Shown: positions 47,130-57,633 of the stretch, piece after piece | How positions within the stretch are numbered: position 1 is the stretch's first letter | Layout: each line of letters opens with the position of its first letter | Assembly: GCA_050084985.1 (NCBI GenBank) | Contig: JBITNC010000001.1 | Span: forward strand, 106,702,001 to 106,766,000 | Origin: Nageia nagi | Lineage: Eukaryota; Pinophyta | DNA length: 64,000 nt | Direction: 5' to 3' | Program-made: the position numbers and the translations under genes | Notes under the pieces: model-generated | What the model saw: the letters and a program-made list of their open reading frames with translations, nothing else | Told to the model about the DNA's origin: nothing | Databases searched by the model: none

Positions 47130-48584
47130 CTAGTATTCTATCGACTCATAAGAATGCATTTCCCTCGCTTAGGATTTTGTAAGTAGTCAAGCCTAATAGC
47201 CCTAAATTCTTCACTTCCCCCTAATAGACATTGCATGATATGGTTTCTCATGGTCCTTTAGATCTAAAAATTTCATTTTAAATGGTCATATCCACATATT
47301 TACACATCTCCTCCCTAAAAAGGCCTAAAAATATATCATTCAAGATCCTCAATCCCTAATTTATCTTCCATAATATCACCATACCTTTGAGTTTCCTATC
47401 CAACATATTTTTTAGGGAAGAGGACTCATCAGACCTATATAATGCTCATTTGGAAAATTACACCTATGAGCTCCCTCTCTTCCAAACTTATTTTAGGTCT
47501 TCTTCAATGAATATCAACTAAGATTTACATAGATAGAGATTGTCATTTGGGAATTTGTTGACTCCTTGCATTATTAGCCATTCAACTTCCTCCCATATCC
47601 ATAATATATGCATCTCTATACATTTCTATTAGGGGATTTAAAGGGTTTTCCTATGCTTTGAAGGTGAAATCATTACAATGATCTATTGAAAGGTGATCCT
47701 CTTCTTTGAAATGTTAGGGACTATTACAATGATCTATTAAAATTCTACAACATATTATTTCACTGAACCCCTTTTCTTAATGATATTTATGCCCTTAAAG
47801 TAATTATCATCATATTTCTTATCAAATTTGTCTATCACCCTTCTAGTTAACACATCAAAGGAAGTGATAGATTTATGACCCTGCATAGTCATGTCATGCT
47901 GTCACTAGTCATACGCTAGGTCATTCAGGTGTTGGGTGGTAAATTGTATGGCATCTTCTTCCACCATGGGACTAAGTGTGAAACACATTTTCAATATTTT
48001 TTAGTCTTATCCTTATCATCATCTTATTTCTCTCATTGAATAAGGTCACTTACATCCTACTCAACCTCTACTATATATGTCTCCTATCCTCCCATGGTTT
48101 ACTATGTGCATAACTCTCATTGGTCTTCTTGCTACAAAATTCTGGATACATAGAAAAGATCACAACACTCATGAATTATATAAAATTAAAAGAGTACTCT
48201 CAATAGAAATAATTAATCTCAAGGGATGATATTAGGCTTATCCCAGTCTCTTGCTTGGGTAAAAATATGGGTTTATTCAAATGCAATAAAGGAGGAGGTA
48301 CCATGACCATTTTGGTATAACTATATCAAAAAACCTCTCCATCATTGGCTCTCTAAAAAGTTTATATCTAGTATATCCTATCCTAAACAATGAATACTCC
48401 TCATAATTCACCATTTTGGTAATCGTATATATTTGAAACATTAGATCTCCTTAATCAAACCCTAAGCCTCCTTAATCAAATGTTAGGCCTTTAAATCTAT
48501 GAAGATATGCTTCTTGTTCTCCTAGTTCTTTCTTATGATTCTTATGAAGGGATGCTTCTTCTACTCTTAGCTCTCTCTCATGAA
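47130..48584 (-). pseudogene. Gypsy-4 unit 2, gag body
   Basis: 47130-47660 parallels 43340-43880, and 47960-48584 parallels 45300-45930. Minus-strand pieces of gag-like frame are visible but short. Interrupted at 48585 by the solo LTR. Confidence 0.5.
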
Positions 48585-48589
48585 TGGAA
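48585..48589. other. Solo-LTR target-site duplication, left copy (TGGAA)
   Basis: TGGAA before the LTR; same five bases at 50638-50642. Deleting the LTR and one copy restores similarity to unit 1 at 45930-45960. Confidence 0.92.
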
Positions 48590-48650
48590 TGTTGAGTATG
48601 TGTGATTGAGAAGTGTGATTGTAATTGTTGTCAACAAGATATTGATCGGG

Positions 48651-49430
48651 TTCCGGAGGATTAACTAAGTTCCGGAAGTGAAGCGAGACTGTTTGATCGG
48701 GTTTCGGAGGTTTAACTGTGTTCCGGAAGAGAAGTGTGATTGGTTGATCTAGTTCCGGAAGAAATGACATCAGCGATTTCGGGCCTTCACCCAAAACCGG
48801 AGTCCGGAAGTGATGAGGTCAGCAAGGAGCGATCAAAGTGCCGGAGCCAGCGAGTAAAACATTCCGGAAGCAAGAGATGACGTCACGGGGAGAACGATGT
48901 TCACATTTGTGAATGGAACCAGGTTCCAGAGACGATGAGGTCAGCAAAGAATAATCAAAGAGCCGGAGTCAGCAAACAAAGCATTCCGGAATGCAGAAAT
49001 GAGATCGGCAAAGAGAGATTGAAAAGTCCGGAGACAAAAGTCCGGAGATAAGTGTCCAGAGAAGACGACGTTAGCAGTTGGTGTTGAAAAGTCCGGAGAG
49101 CCACGCAGAAACATTGGAACTCTCTTCCGGAGTATGAAGATGATGACATCATGCAAGAAGCGTTTTACTCTATTTCCGGAGTCCGGAAGTGATGACATCA
49201 TTATGCAGAGTTCAAAAGTCCGGAAACAAACATCCGGAGGTAAAGATCCAGAAACAAACGTCCGGAGGTAAAGGTCCGGAAATGATGACATCATGCGGAA
49301 AGCGTTTTATTCTATTTCCAGAGTTCGGAGAATGATGACAACACAATATATATAGTAAACATCCGGTAAGCGAGGAAAAGAGTCCGGAATTATCAGAAAA
49401 GCTATTATGAAGAAGACAAAGGGTCCGGAA
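48651..49430. promoter_or_regulatory. CCGGA/TGACATCA-rich repeat zone of the solo LTR (likely enhancer, U3)
   Basis: About twenty TCCGGA or CCGGA words, many as TTCCGGAA-like palindromes, are interspersed with TGACATCA, TGAGGTCA and TGACGTCA words (for example 48765, 48811, 48878, 49143, 49193, 49285). TGACGTCA is the core bZIP/TGA-factor site. The arrangement looks like a degenerate tandem enhancer. Factor binding is inference. Confidence 0.6.
48878..48885. promoter_or_regulatory. TGACGTCA palindrome
   Basis: Perfect bZIP (CRE/as-1 type) core in the solo LTR. Confidence 0.6.
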
Positions 49431-49707
49431 TCGTAAGAAACACCATAGTGAAGAATAAAAGAATCCAGAATTAGCTGAAATTCATGAAGAAAGAGGTATA
49501 CTTGTCAAAACAACTCTGTCTGAGAAATAAAGGCGTTCGTCAGTTACAAACAAGGATTCTGTTGATAACGTATAATGACAGGAACAGTTTCTAGGAGTGT
49601 TCTTGATGTGTAACGGTTAAGTATAGGAATAATGTGAAAAATGGATGTAAGAAAAGGAGCAGAGAGTTGCAGTGTGAACAGTGTGGAAATGGCAAGAAGT
49701 TATGAGT

Positions 49708-49920
49708 GCACAGCTCGAGGAGAGAAGTAGCTGAGATTGCACAGCTTGAGAATAATGCAAGTAATGAGTGCACAGCTCGAGGAGAGAAGTAGCTGAGATT
49801 GCACAGCTGGAGGACAATGCAAGTTATGATTGCACAGCTCGAGGAGAAAGGAAGTTATGAGTGCACAGCTCAAGAAAAGTGGTAGTTGCGGTTTCACAGC
49901 TCAAGGAGAAGTGAAGCAGG
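49708..49920 (+). repeat. 31-bp tandem array, seven copies
   Basis: The word (G/T)CACAGCT(C/T/G)(G/A)AGG recurs at 49708, 49739, 49770, 49801, 49832, 49863 and 49894, always 31 bp apart. Alternate units are more alike (62-bp super-unit). In the reverse frames this gives artefactual Ser/Leu/Cys-rich ORFs. Confidence 0.92.
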
Positions 49921-49976
49921 TAATGGGACATGCAGATATAAGGGTTGGTTTCTCGGTGTAATAAAAAAAAGGAAGT

Positions 49977-50020
49977 GAAGTGTGTGCGAAGTGTGTGCGA
50001 AGTGTGTGCAGAGTGTGTGA
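49977..50020 (+). repeat. 11-bp tandem repeat (GAAGTGTGTGC), four copies
   Basis: Units at 49977, 49988, 49999 and a degenerate one at 50010. Confidence 0.9.
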
Positions 50021-50041
50021 AGAGAAGTGCGAAAAGTAAAG

Positions 50042-50048
50042 TATAAAA
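50042..50048 (+). promoter_or_regulatory. Candidate TATA box of the solo LTR
   Basis: TATAAAA, about 130 bp after the 31-bp array and 155 bp before the hairpin array. If used, the array would be in the R/U5 part of the RNA. A weaker alternative (ATATATATAG) lies at 49343-49352. Confidence 0.5.
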
Positions 50049-50198
50049 ACACAGGTAATCGCATGAATGTGGTGAGCAGAGAAGTGAGTGAAAGCAAGTG
50101 CTGTGTGTAAAGTGAAATATCCGAAGTGTATGAAGTGAGCATTAGAGCTAGACCATTGAGGGTCTTCTAGAACAGAATCTTTTCTCCATTTGAATGTT

Positions 50199-50451
50199 CT
50201 ATCAAGTTGGTGCTTGATAGCTGGAGTTGGTGCTCCAAGCAGTCGGTGCTGCTAATTCTAAAGTGGTAGTTGGTGCTACCCTTCACAGTTGGTGCTGTGG
50301 ATTTGAGAGCTGGAGTGGATTTGAGAGCTGGAGTTGGTGCTCCAAGCAGTAGGTGCTGCTATTCTCAAAGTGGTAGTTGGTGCTACCCTTCACAGTTGGT
50401 GCTGTGAATCTGTAAGCTTTCTTTAATGGCTGGATTTGGATTGGTGTCCAA
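50199..50451 (+). other. Array of ten hairpins with a common TTGGTG loop
   Basis: Stem / loop / stem, in order: 50199-50220 CTATCAAG/TTGGTG/CTTGATAG; 50222-50237 TGGAG/TTGGTG/CTCCA; 50238-50253 AGCAG/TCGGTG/CTGCT; 50265-50280 GGTAG/TTGGTG/CTACC; 50284-50299 CACAG/TTGGTG/CTGTG; 50329-50344 TGGAG; 50345-50360 AGCAG (loop TAGGTG); 50372-50387 GGTAG; 50389-50408 TTCACAG/TTGGTG/CTGTGAA; 50436-50451 TTGGA/TTGGTG/TCCAA. Every stem is perfectly complementary while stem sequences differ and the loop stays fixed. Units 2-5 and 6-9 are a tandem copy. Confidence 0.92.
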
Positions 50452-50637
50452 GCAGTCATTTTCGGGGATGTAGCCAAACTGGTGAACCTCGTTACATCTG
50501 GTGTTGTGTGATGTACTGGTGTGCTTGCTCATTTTCTCTAGCTTTTAATCTATCATTATTAAAGAAGATTGGATAGTGATAATTTTTATATACACTGATT
50601 CCACCCCCCCCCTCTCAGTGTCACTCGAAGAACAACA

Positions 50638-50642
50638 TGGAA
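50638..50642. other. Solo-LTR target-site duplication, right copy (TGGAA)
   Basis: Matches 48585-48589. Confidence 0.92.
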
Positions 50643-50934
50643 TTGGATATTTGAGTAGGGGGCATTTTAGGTCTTTTTCCAACCCCAACATCCCTCTCTT
50701 GTGCTTATTTCCTAGCCACACACTTGTTCTGCTATTGCATTTTCTTTGCAATTATCTTAATTATTTTTAAGAAAATATCAAATCTCTATTTGGCTATATC
50801 ATTAGATGAAATTCCCTTTCCTTGTATGCCTTTTCTTCTCCATATGCATGCTTTGACTCATTCATCCTACTATGTTGAGCTAGATCTCCTTGATGCCTCC
50901 TTGTGTTATCCTTGGATATGGTTTGAGGTACCAT
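50643..50934 (-). pseudogene. Gypsy-4 unit 2, gag N-terminal region
   Basis: ATG at 50932-50934 opens MVPQTISKDNTRRHQGDLAQ and continues to HAYGEEKAYKEREF before a stop. It is better preserved than the unit 1 copy and shows the first 50 residues in one frame. It is cut from the gag body by the solo LTR. Confidence 0.6.
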
Positions 50935-51031
50935 GATAGATTTCTTTCCCTTATGGTGCAAGTAAACCTTCTCAGCTAATTGTATTCAATATTCTTCCCA
51001 CAATATGGTAGGATTATAACATTAATACCAC

Positions 51032-51649
51032 TGTGATGTTCCCAAATTATTCTTATTTCAATTTATTAGTAATTAAGCAATAATTTAAGAAATGAGTAAT
51101 AACAATAAAATAATACCATAAAATATCTAACACATAAACAAATAGGGGAAAATATGCTAATGTTTCAATCCTAAGCAACAAGTAGAGCAAGATTCAACTA
51201 ATATGATCCAAGAGGGTTGGTTTTTGAGTCAAGGGACTAGATCTAGGGCATAATCACTCTCTAACTATTGTTAGAAGCTAATGTCACACTACTAAGGCCT
51301 TTAACCCCTAGATTTGTGGTGCAAGGTTGGATTAACTAAGGGTTTCCATCTTTATTCAAGATCTAATGAGACATATATCCCATTAAACCCTTCCCTCATT
51401 ATATTTCTATATAATAAGAGGCCTAAGCGATGGTGTTACCACTTTGAAGGTAAAAGATGTCAAGTATGCTCCATCATGTCTCTCCAATATTGTGCTAGCC
51501 ATATATATAGAGAACCCTTAAGGTTAGATACCTACATACCAACCTAGGATACATCATGCTTTGGCATCCCATCTCATATCTTGAGATCATTCCAAATCAT
51601 GCACTCACCCTCTAATCATGCGTTGGGCCTTGGGATCCCCACAATCACA
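51032..51649 (-). repeat. Gypsy-4 LTR, copy 2
   Basis: 618 bp, TGTGATTGTGGGGATCCC start on the minus strand at 51649 and GGGAACATCACA end at 51032. Confidence 0.78.
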
Positions 51650-52860
51650 CTATACCTAAATGATGTGAATTTTTTAACATTTGTTACTATACAAATTAGA
51701 TCTCTATTTTATACAATTAGAGAAAAATTTACTGTATCTTTTAGTTTTTAAGCTTTGCTATGTTTTATATTCTTATTTGCTCAAATGGAGGTAACTTTTT
51801 TATGTCAATCTAGAATTATTTTTAAGAAAATAATGATCACATGTATTGATGTCTTCAACTTTACCAAAATCATGTCATTTTTGAAGTTTTAAATGTTTTT
51901 AGATGTTGTTTGTAGAGTTCCTAAACTATTTTCAATTACAATATTTGTTTTTCTTGCTAAATAGATTTACTTAATTTATATATTAAATGATAGCTTAAAA
52001 ATGAAATAGTAGGGATCTAAATGTCAAAATTCTAATAAATAATAGTAGTATTTTGGCTAATTTGAGTTTTATATATCATTTCAATAGTAGGATATACATT
52101 TGATTGGATTTAATGATATAACCATATATTGTATTTATCTAGTTTATTTTTTCTCTCATTTAAAATAGTTTCAGTGAGAAGAAAGATTCCTTGAAAAATA
52201 GAGGCAATCAACATTAATGAGAAGAATAAAGGATCATCTAAACCAGGTGTGAAATTGTTTCTCTACTCAATGTTATTCATATTATTTTTCAAATTCAAAA
52301 CACATCTTTACTTCTATTTAATTTAGTTAGTTTTAGTTTATTTTAGTTAGTTTTATGAGTATTAGATCTATTTTTTATTGCATTCTATTTATATGTAAGT
52401 ATTGTTGCATTCCCTTTATCATGTGCAATAGTGTTATTTTTTGTAATTATGAATTTAGCATTTTGTTATTGTTCTACATAGGTTGTACTTAATAACTTCA
52501 CAATATGTAACCATAACCTAACATTTTGATTGGTTTCCCAATTTCTAGAGAGACAAACCATGTATTTCCATTATCAAGCATCATAGATCTAAATATTCTT
52601 GGTGTTTGCTTGAATAATACATTAAGATAGTCAATCATGGCTTTATTACTAAAATAGGTTTCAAGGGGTTTTGACCTTTGAATTGAAAAGCTCTTTGCAT
52701 ATTATGGAATTTTTAATATAATAGTTGGGATATTAGTGCAATTCTATGTAATTAATGTAATAACTTCTATTGTTTAACAAGATATTTTAATATAACATTA
52801 AAGTATATAAATGGTGGCATAGCATTCACCATTCTCATCCATGAAAAATGGTGGTTTGAG
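51650..52860. other. AT-rich stretch, nothing recognised
   Basis: 1.2 kb. No repeat end, domain or consistent frame. 52318-52350 repeats 'tttagttagtttta'. Confidence 0.5.
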
Positions 52861-52864
52861 TTTG

Positions 52865-53800
52865 GTTAATGGTTGAAAATGTATGATAAAATTTGCACTT
52901 GTTGTCATCCACTAACATGGGAATTCTTCTTTTATGTGAGACTGACTAAGAGAAGAAGGCCTCTAGAGTAAATTGGTTCTCATAAAAATTACAAGAGTAA
53001 AGGAGAGAAGGAAAAACAAGTAACTAAAAATAGAGAGAGGGAGGTTATACACCAAAATAAAAATAGTTAAGATAGCCTTGAAATATAGAGAATGTTGAAA
53101 ACTATATAAATAACCAACACAGAGGTAAGACTGAAGAAAACCTGGTAGCAAATTAAGTCCAAACTTATTTAATCAACATAAAGAATCACACAAAAAACTA
53201 CACAAATCCTTAAACAATGTAAGAGGTAAGATGGAATTGCATCAAGAAACAAGGCCAAATGCAATTAAATTCTAGTTAGAATATGTAGGTGTAGCTACAA
53301 CAAACTTTCTATTACTTCCTAAGTTTAATTTGTAGAGGTATATAAGTAGGTATATGATCAACAACCACACTTTAAAATGAGTTAGGAATTCTCTTTTATA
53401 AATAAGAGTAATTCCAAGAGTCCTTTAATATCTTACTAAGATACAATAAAATATTGAAAGATCATTTATAAACTATCTCAATCCTTTCTCAAAATATATA
53501 ACTTTAACATATATTTGCATCTCTAAAAATATCTATTCTGCTCGAATTTATTATTCTCCCAAAAAAACCTTAGTTTTTATACATATTTTAAATATCAATT
53601 TTTTTTTTTAATTTAATAATAAAGGGGCTTAATCCCTTGCTAAGAAATCCTTGGATTACTAAACTTTCCAAAGCATTTTTTTATCCACATAGTTAATAAA
53701 TTTGGATAGGAGGCCCAAAATTCATTATTAGTTTGGCAATTTTCAAGAGAAGCATGCTTATTATGTTGAAAGAACATAGAAATAGTAGCCTTCATCCATT
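52865..53800 (-). repeat. Gypsy-3 3' LTR
   Basis: Parallels 63051-64000: 'ttgtcatccactaacatgg', 'ctaagagaagaag', 'acaccaaaataa', 'ggtaagatggaat', 'tttatccaca(t/a)agttaataaa' occur in the same order. The exact start near 53800 is uncertain. Confidence 0.75.
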
Positions 53801-53924
53801 GGGAAAATAATAAAAAAAATATCTATATTTTTAATGAATAATAACATCCTATACTTGCTAGATTGAATCAAACTTTGAGACTAACATTTGGAACTAAACA
53901 AACTAGCACAAACAACATAAAAAA

Positions 53925-54165
53925 ACAACATCACATGGAGGAAAACATACTCCAAAAAGATGCTAATAATGAACCTAGAACAATTAGGAAATATAACAAA
54001 AATGAACCTAAAATTATATTAGGTCATGGGTTTCAAATCTCAAAATAGCACATAGGAGGAAAAGATGCTCCAAAAAGAAGCTAAAAATGATCCTAATACA
54101 GTTAGGAAATAAAATAAAAATGAGCCTAAAAGTATATCAGCTTAAGGGCTAAAAATCTCATGAGT
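53925..54165. repeat. 118-bp tandem repeat, two copies
   Basis: GGAGGAAAA at 53937 and 54055 begins the matching parts. Shared words 'ctccaaaaag', 'gttaggaaat(a)' and 'atgagcctaaa'. Lies in the Gypsy-3 3' untranslated region. Confidence 0.8.
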
Positions 54166-55120
54166 AAGACTTGAGATAATTTCCATTAACTAGAATTTGT
54201 AATGCTTCTCCATTAAACCTTGAGAGCATGAATATATTGTTGCCTTTATATCTTGTAAGGTTATAATAATGTATGGGACACTTAAGATAAAATCAAATTT
54301 TGAATATTTTCCTACTTTTGCTATATCTTCATCCCACTTTAAAACCATATCTCCTTTTATGAAACTTTATAGATTTACCTTTTATTTAAAGATATTTTTA
54401 TTATAAGCTAATTTTTCTACATTGTATTCTTAGCCTTCTCTGTTAGCTCATCTAGTTGCACCTATTCTACACTTCTTATCTCTATAGGATCACAATGCTT
54501 TAAATGCATTTGATAAACCAATTGTATGGCAAATAATTTCAAATAAATAAGAAGCCTCATATCTTTACCATATAATAACTTGAAGCATGAATGTTGTCTA
54601 TCCATAATGAACCTTTGAATTTGGTATGACATTCTCTCTAGTTTTTTTCCATAGTCCCTCTTAACAATTTTGATCAAATTCTTATTGGTGGACTTGCTAG
54701 TCCATTCCCTTGAGAATAGTAGTTGGAAGAATTTTCATATAGATCCCATGCTTGATACCAAAATTTGTAACCACAATAGTTATACAAACATTAGAATTAT
54801 CAATAATAATTATTTTATATACTCCAATCCTTATAACAACATCCTCTAAAAATTGAACAATAACCTCTCCAATGGCTTCCTTCAATGTAACATCTTTTGT
54901 CCATCTTGTTAAAATGAATTTAGTGCAATAAGGTTGGTAAATTGAACCAATAAATTCCAAACCCCATTTACATCAATAAGTTGCAATGGAAAGGGAGCCA
55001 TATTCCTCATCCATGGGAAAAATAGATATTCCTTACATTGCCTAACCTAAGAATATGCATCTGAAAATAAGGCAGGCTAGAAATAACCTACTGTCATAAT
55101 TTTAATACCATTCCTCCAAT
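54166..55120 (-). pseudogene. Gypsy-3 integrase
   Basis: 54697-54960: MEFIGSIYQPYCTKFILTRW is the start of the core (usually LDFIG.I.PPSS..HK.ILT.TDY), though the catalytic Asp of LDFIG has become Glu. KEAIGEVIVQFLEDVVIRIG follows, then IIIDNSNVC with the second Asp. 54462-54677 is the C-terminal half of the core with LLYGKDMRLLIYL (usually LVYG.EA.LP). The stretch with the catalytic Glu (about 54680) is not clearly readable. A decayed zinc-binding region lies at 54970-55120. Broken by stops and frameshifts. Confidence 0.75.
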
Positions 55121-55289
55121 ATATTATCAACTTGTCTGGATTTATACATTTCAACAACTAGCCTTCATGATTCTTTTTGAATTGAATACCATTATTAACT
55201 TCAAAAATAAGCTATTCACTCTTAGGTTTATCATTTTGGTATAGTTTGAAGTTCCAACATTTAGATAATCCATCATAACATGGAAACAA

Positions 55290-55830
55290 TTTAAATATTC
55301 CTTAGCAAATTAGTTATTAAATAATGTTACTTTAGTACTACCTAAACTACAAGGTGTTGACACAAGGCTCTACCCTATATTAGTTAACTATAATTTTCAC
55401 ATTAAAGTTCATTATTTTGGTCACCTAGCTAGCCCTCTTAGTAGGAACATTATGGCCTGATAAAATTTTTTTAATAATGGGATAAACCATAAAAACTATA
55501 ATCTTATTCTAAGCAACCAAAATGTCTAAAAGTGCAAAATTTATTCTTCAACAAAATTATACCTTTTTTTGTAACCCTTCAAGGTTTGGCTCATAAAATC
55601 TATAGGTTGCTCCATTTTTTCCTCATTCTCTTGCGTAATAATAATAACAATACTATGTTCTCTCCCAAGTGCATAAATGATAAATTTCTTTTTATAACTA
55701 GGATTGAATAGTACTTTAGCTTTAGGGATATCATTTTTTATATTATGAAAGCCTTAGTTTCCTTTTTTAGTCCATCTGAAGGTTTGAAATGTCTTCAACA
55801 TTAAGGTAACTAGCTTGATAATCTCACAAA
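55290..55830 (-). pseudogene. Gypsy-3 gypsy-type RNase H and linker
   Basis: At about 55540-55720 one frame reads FIIYALGREHSIVIIITQENEEKM, then PIDFMSQTLKGYKKRYNFVE. This is the gypsy RNase H opening (usually LYL....A.GA.L.Q...EQPI.F.S.TL). It follows RT directly, and the integrase linker is next. Confidence 0.7.
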
Positions 55831-56480
55831 ATTAGAAATAAATTTTCAAACAAAATTAATCTTACCCAGGAATTATTGAAATGCCTTCCTATGAGGACAC
55901 AAGGTCAAGGCTTGAATTTCTTCTAATAAATTTGGATCAGTAGAAAGCCCCTTCTTGGACACCTATCCCAATAGTTTACCCTTTTCAACAACAAAATTAC
56001 ACTTATCTAGATTCAAAGAAATTTGAAACTATTGACATTTACTAGAAAATAGCTTCCAAGTGTTCCATATGATCATTAGCATTCTTTGACAATATTATTA
56101 TGTCACCACTTATTTGAAATAAAAAAGATCATCTAACATGGAAACTCTCTTAGAATCTACAACATTTTGAATAATCTAATCCATTAAAGGAAATGGATTG
56201 TGATCTTTAGGGGATACACAATTAAGATTATAGAAATTCATACATAGTCATATTTTACCATTCTTTTTTCTAATGGGTACCAAATTGAATACCCATGTGG
56301 AGAGCTTTATAGTATAAATTAGATTATGCATATCTTAATTAGCTTAAACAATTATTGTCTTATTAATGGTTAAATCCTTGCATTGAGAGGCATCTGTTTT
56401 TGGTGCATTGGCTTGGAATCTAGAAGCAACTCTATTTCATGTTGAATAATGACAAATACCTACCAATATTTATCATTATT
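55831..56480 (-). pseudogene. Gypsy-3 reverse transcriptase
   Basis: Fingers at about 56180-56310: STWVFNLVPIRKKNGKI, then a stop, LCMNFYNLNCVSPKDHNPFP (usually LC.DFR.LN.A..KD..PLP), MD.IIQNVVDS. Further on 'MLDDLFYFK' and the thumb block LDKCNFVVEKGKLLG, VSKKGLSTDPNLLEEIQAL (55910-56020). The region with YxDD is deleted or unreadable, so the palm active site is missing. Several frameshifts. Confidence 0.75.
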
Positions 56481-56499
56481 AGGAATAGAGGGTGTAATT

Positions 56500-56940
56500 A
56501 TTGACTTAATGTGTTACTCTTATTTCTTATAAATATGAACTTTTAGCTAATATTATGTCCCTACAACTACCATATGATCAACTTCTTGATTTAACATTTT
56601 GAAAACTAATGGAATATTTAAGGCATCAAAGCCTTCAGTAAGATATAACACTATTTTTATGAGCTATTAAAAGCCTATTTTTGATTGAACACTAACCTTT
56701 GACCTTGTATAACATAAGTTTTGAATCACCAATAATATGCAACTATTTAATTTCTCTCTTCTTAGCTTGTTGGATTCTATGAATGAGAGCTTCATACCCC
56801 ACTATATTATTAGTGCAAAAAAATTGTAAGTTGAAAGAATGCAAAAATATTTCATTTGAAGGAGAAGTAAGAATAATTCTTGTAGTAGCACCTTGTCTAC
56901 ATCTATCTCCATCAAAGTGATGCTTCCACAAACCTTCAGG
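56500..56940 (-). pseudogene. Gypsy-3 archaeal-type RNase H, located before RT
   Basis: 56743-56931: MWKHHFDGDRCRQGATTRI, LTSPSNEIFLHSFNLQFFCT, NNIVGYEALIHRIQQAKK. These are the aRNH signatures: Asp in FDG and Glu in YEAL, with CTNN before it. The C-terminal part is readable with stops down to about 56560 (GFDALNI-like, then NQEVDHM-like, where the family has ...AD.LA). It lies upstream (5') of RT, while in Gypsy-2 the same domain follows gRNH. Confidence 0.8.
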
Positions 56941-57099
56941 TTGTTGTTCCTTTTTTACAACTTTTGGGGATTATAGTTTTCTCCTCCATAATACAATATG
57001 TGTCCATGCATACTTCTTGAAGATTACCATATGGTTCAAAATCATATAATTGTCTTGCCCATTCATCCATATGAATGTTAGCTAATTCCATGGTCATTC

Positions 57100-57633
57100 A
57101 ATATACTCTAGGCTTTAGTTCAAGAGGGTCTACATGGAATTGGAATGTGCATTCATCTTGTAGAAAGATTTTTGTTCCATATCATGTGCCTTAATGACAT
57201 TTTAGACTATTCTAGGGACATATCCTCCTAACATTGTAGTGAAATACCTTGATAGGTATGTAACAAGCATAGGTGTAAGGTCTATTACAAATATATCATG
57301 TATGATGGTTAGACTAGAGAAAACATGCAAAGTAAGATCTAAATTCTTAACCAAAACCCAATGTTTTAATAGTGGTATCATCAAGTTGCATGACACCTAC
57401 ATCCATTGGCTCAAATTTCAATCCTAAAGCCTCACCTATTCTCTTTTGCATCACACAATTGCTAGCTCCTGATTCAATATGATAATTGATGAAATTGAAG
57501 GATTCCATGAACCAAGATCTCTTGTAGCTTCTCCAACAAATCTAACTAAGAACAAATCTTTCACACAAATGATAATACATAATGTATAGTGATTCCTTGA
57601 TTTCTTGGGAGTACATCCATTTTGAACCATAAT
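57100..57633 (-). pseudogene. Gypsy-3 protease, C-terminal part
   Basis: 57202-57396 carries HDIFVIDLTPMLVTYLSRYF, then TTMLGGYVPRI. It resembles the end of plant gypsy proteases of the type 'V.D.P..FG.LLSR.....LGGY'. The following codons lead towards aRNH. Copia-C is inserted at 57633/61486, and the N-terminal active-site part on the far side is not readable. Confidence 0.55.
57629..57633. other. Copia-C target-site duplication, left copy (ATAAT)
   Basis: Matches 61486-61490. Confidence 0.8.

Larger units (their letters stand above)
48590..50637 (+). repeat. Young CpG-rich solo LTR (probably Ty1-copia type)
   Basis: 2,048 bp with ends TGTTGAG ... GAACAACA (TGTTG/CAACA inverted ends) and a five-base TSD. 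No primer-binding site, coding sequence or second LTR is inside, so it is a solo LTR left by recombination. Orientation plus is inferred from the 3' end CCACCCCCCCCCTCTCAGTG, a sequence type found just before the primer site in many plant copia LTRs. It is much richer in G+C and CpG than everything around it, so it has decayed least. Confidence 0.8.
43294..51649 (-). mobile_element. Gypsy-4: two head-to-tail LTR-leader-gag units
   Basis: Unit 1 (43294-46928) and unit 2 (46929-51649) have the same order on the minus strand: LTR, primer-binding site, gag start, gag body. Shared landmarks: 'tctatcgactcata(g/a)gaatgcatt' at 43352 and 47138, the gag ATG at 46221 and 50934, and LTRs at 46319-46928 and 51032-51649. 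No pol sequence was recognised. Unit 1 has an extra AT-rich insert and unit 2 carries the solo LTR. The family (gypsy or other) is inferred only from the leader and gag. Confidence 0.6.

Noticed and set aside
48941-49897. Overlapping minus-strand frames in the solo LTR.
   Set aside because: Frames are by-products of CCGGA and 31-bp repeats; no domain or start context.
49708-49920. Regular 31-bp spacing suggested a CRISPR array.
   Set aside because: The spacers are themselves similar repeats, and this lies inside a plant LTR with TSD and no cas genes.
52170-52250. Exon-like segment with TTTCAG before and CCAGGTGTG after.
   Set aside because: Single short segment, begins with a stop in one frame, and no partner exons found.
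53863-54048. A 61-codon plus-strand ORF (MNQTLRLTF).
   Set aside because: It spans a 118-bp tandem repeat in non-coding sequence and has no homologue I recognise.
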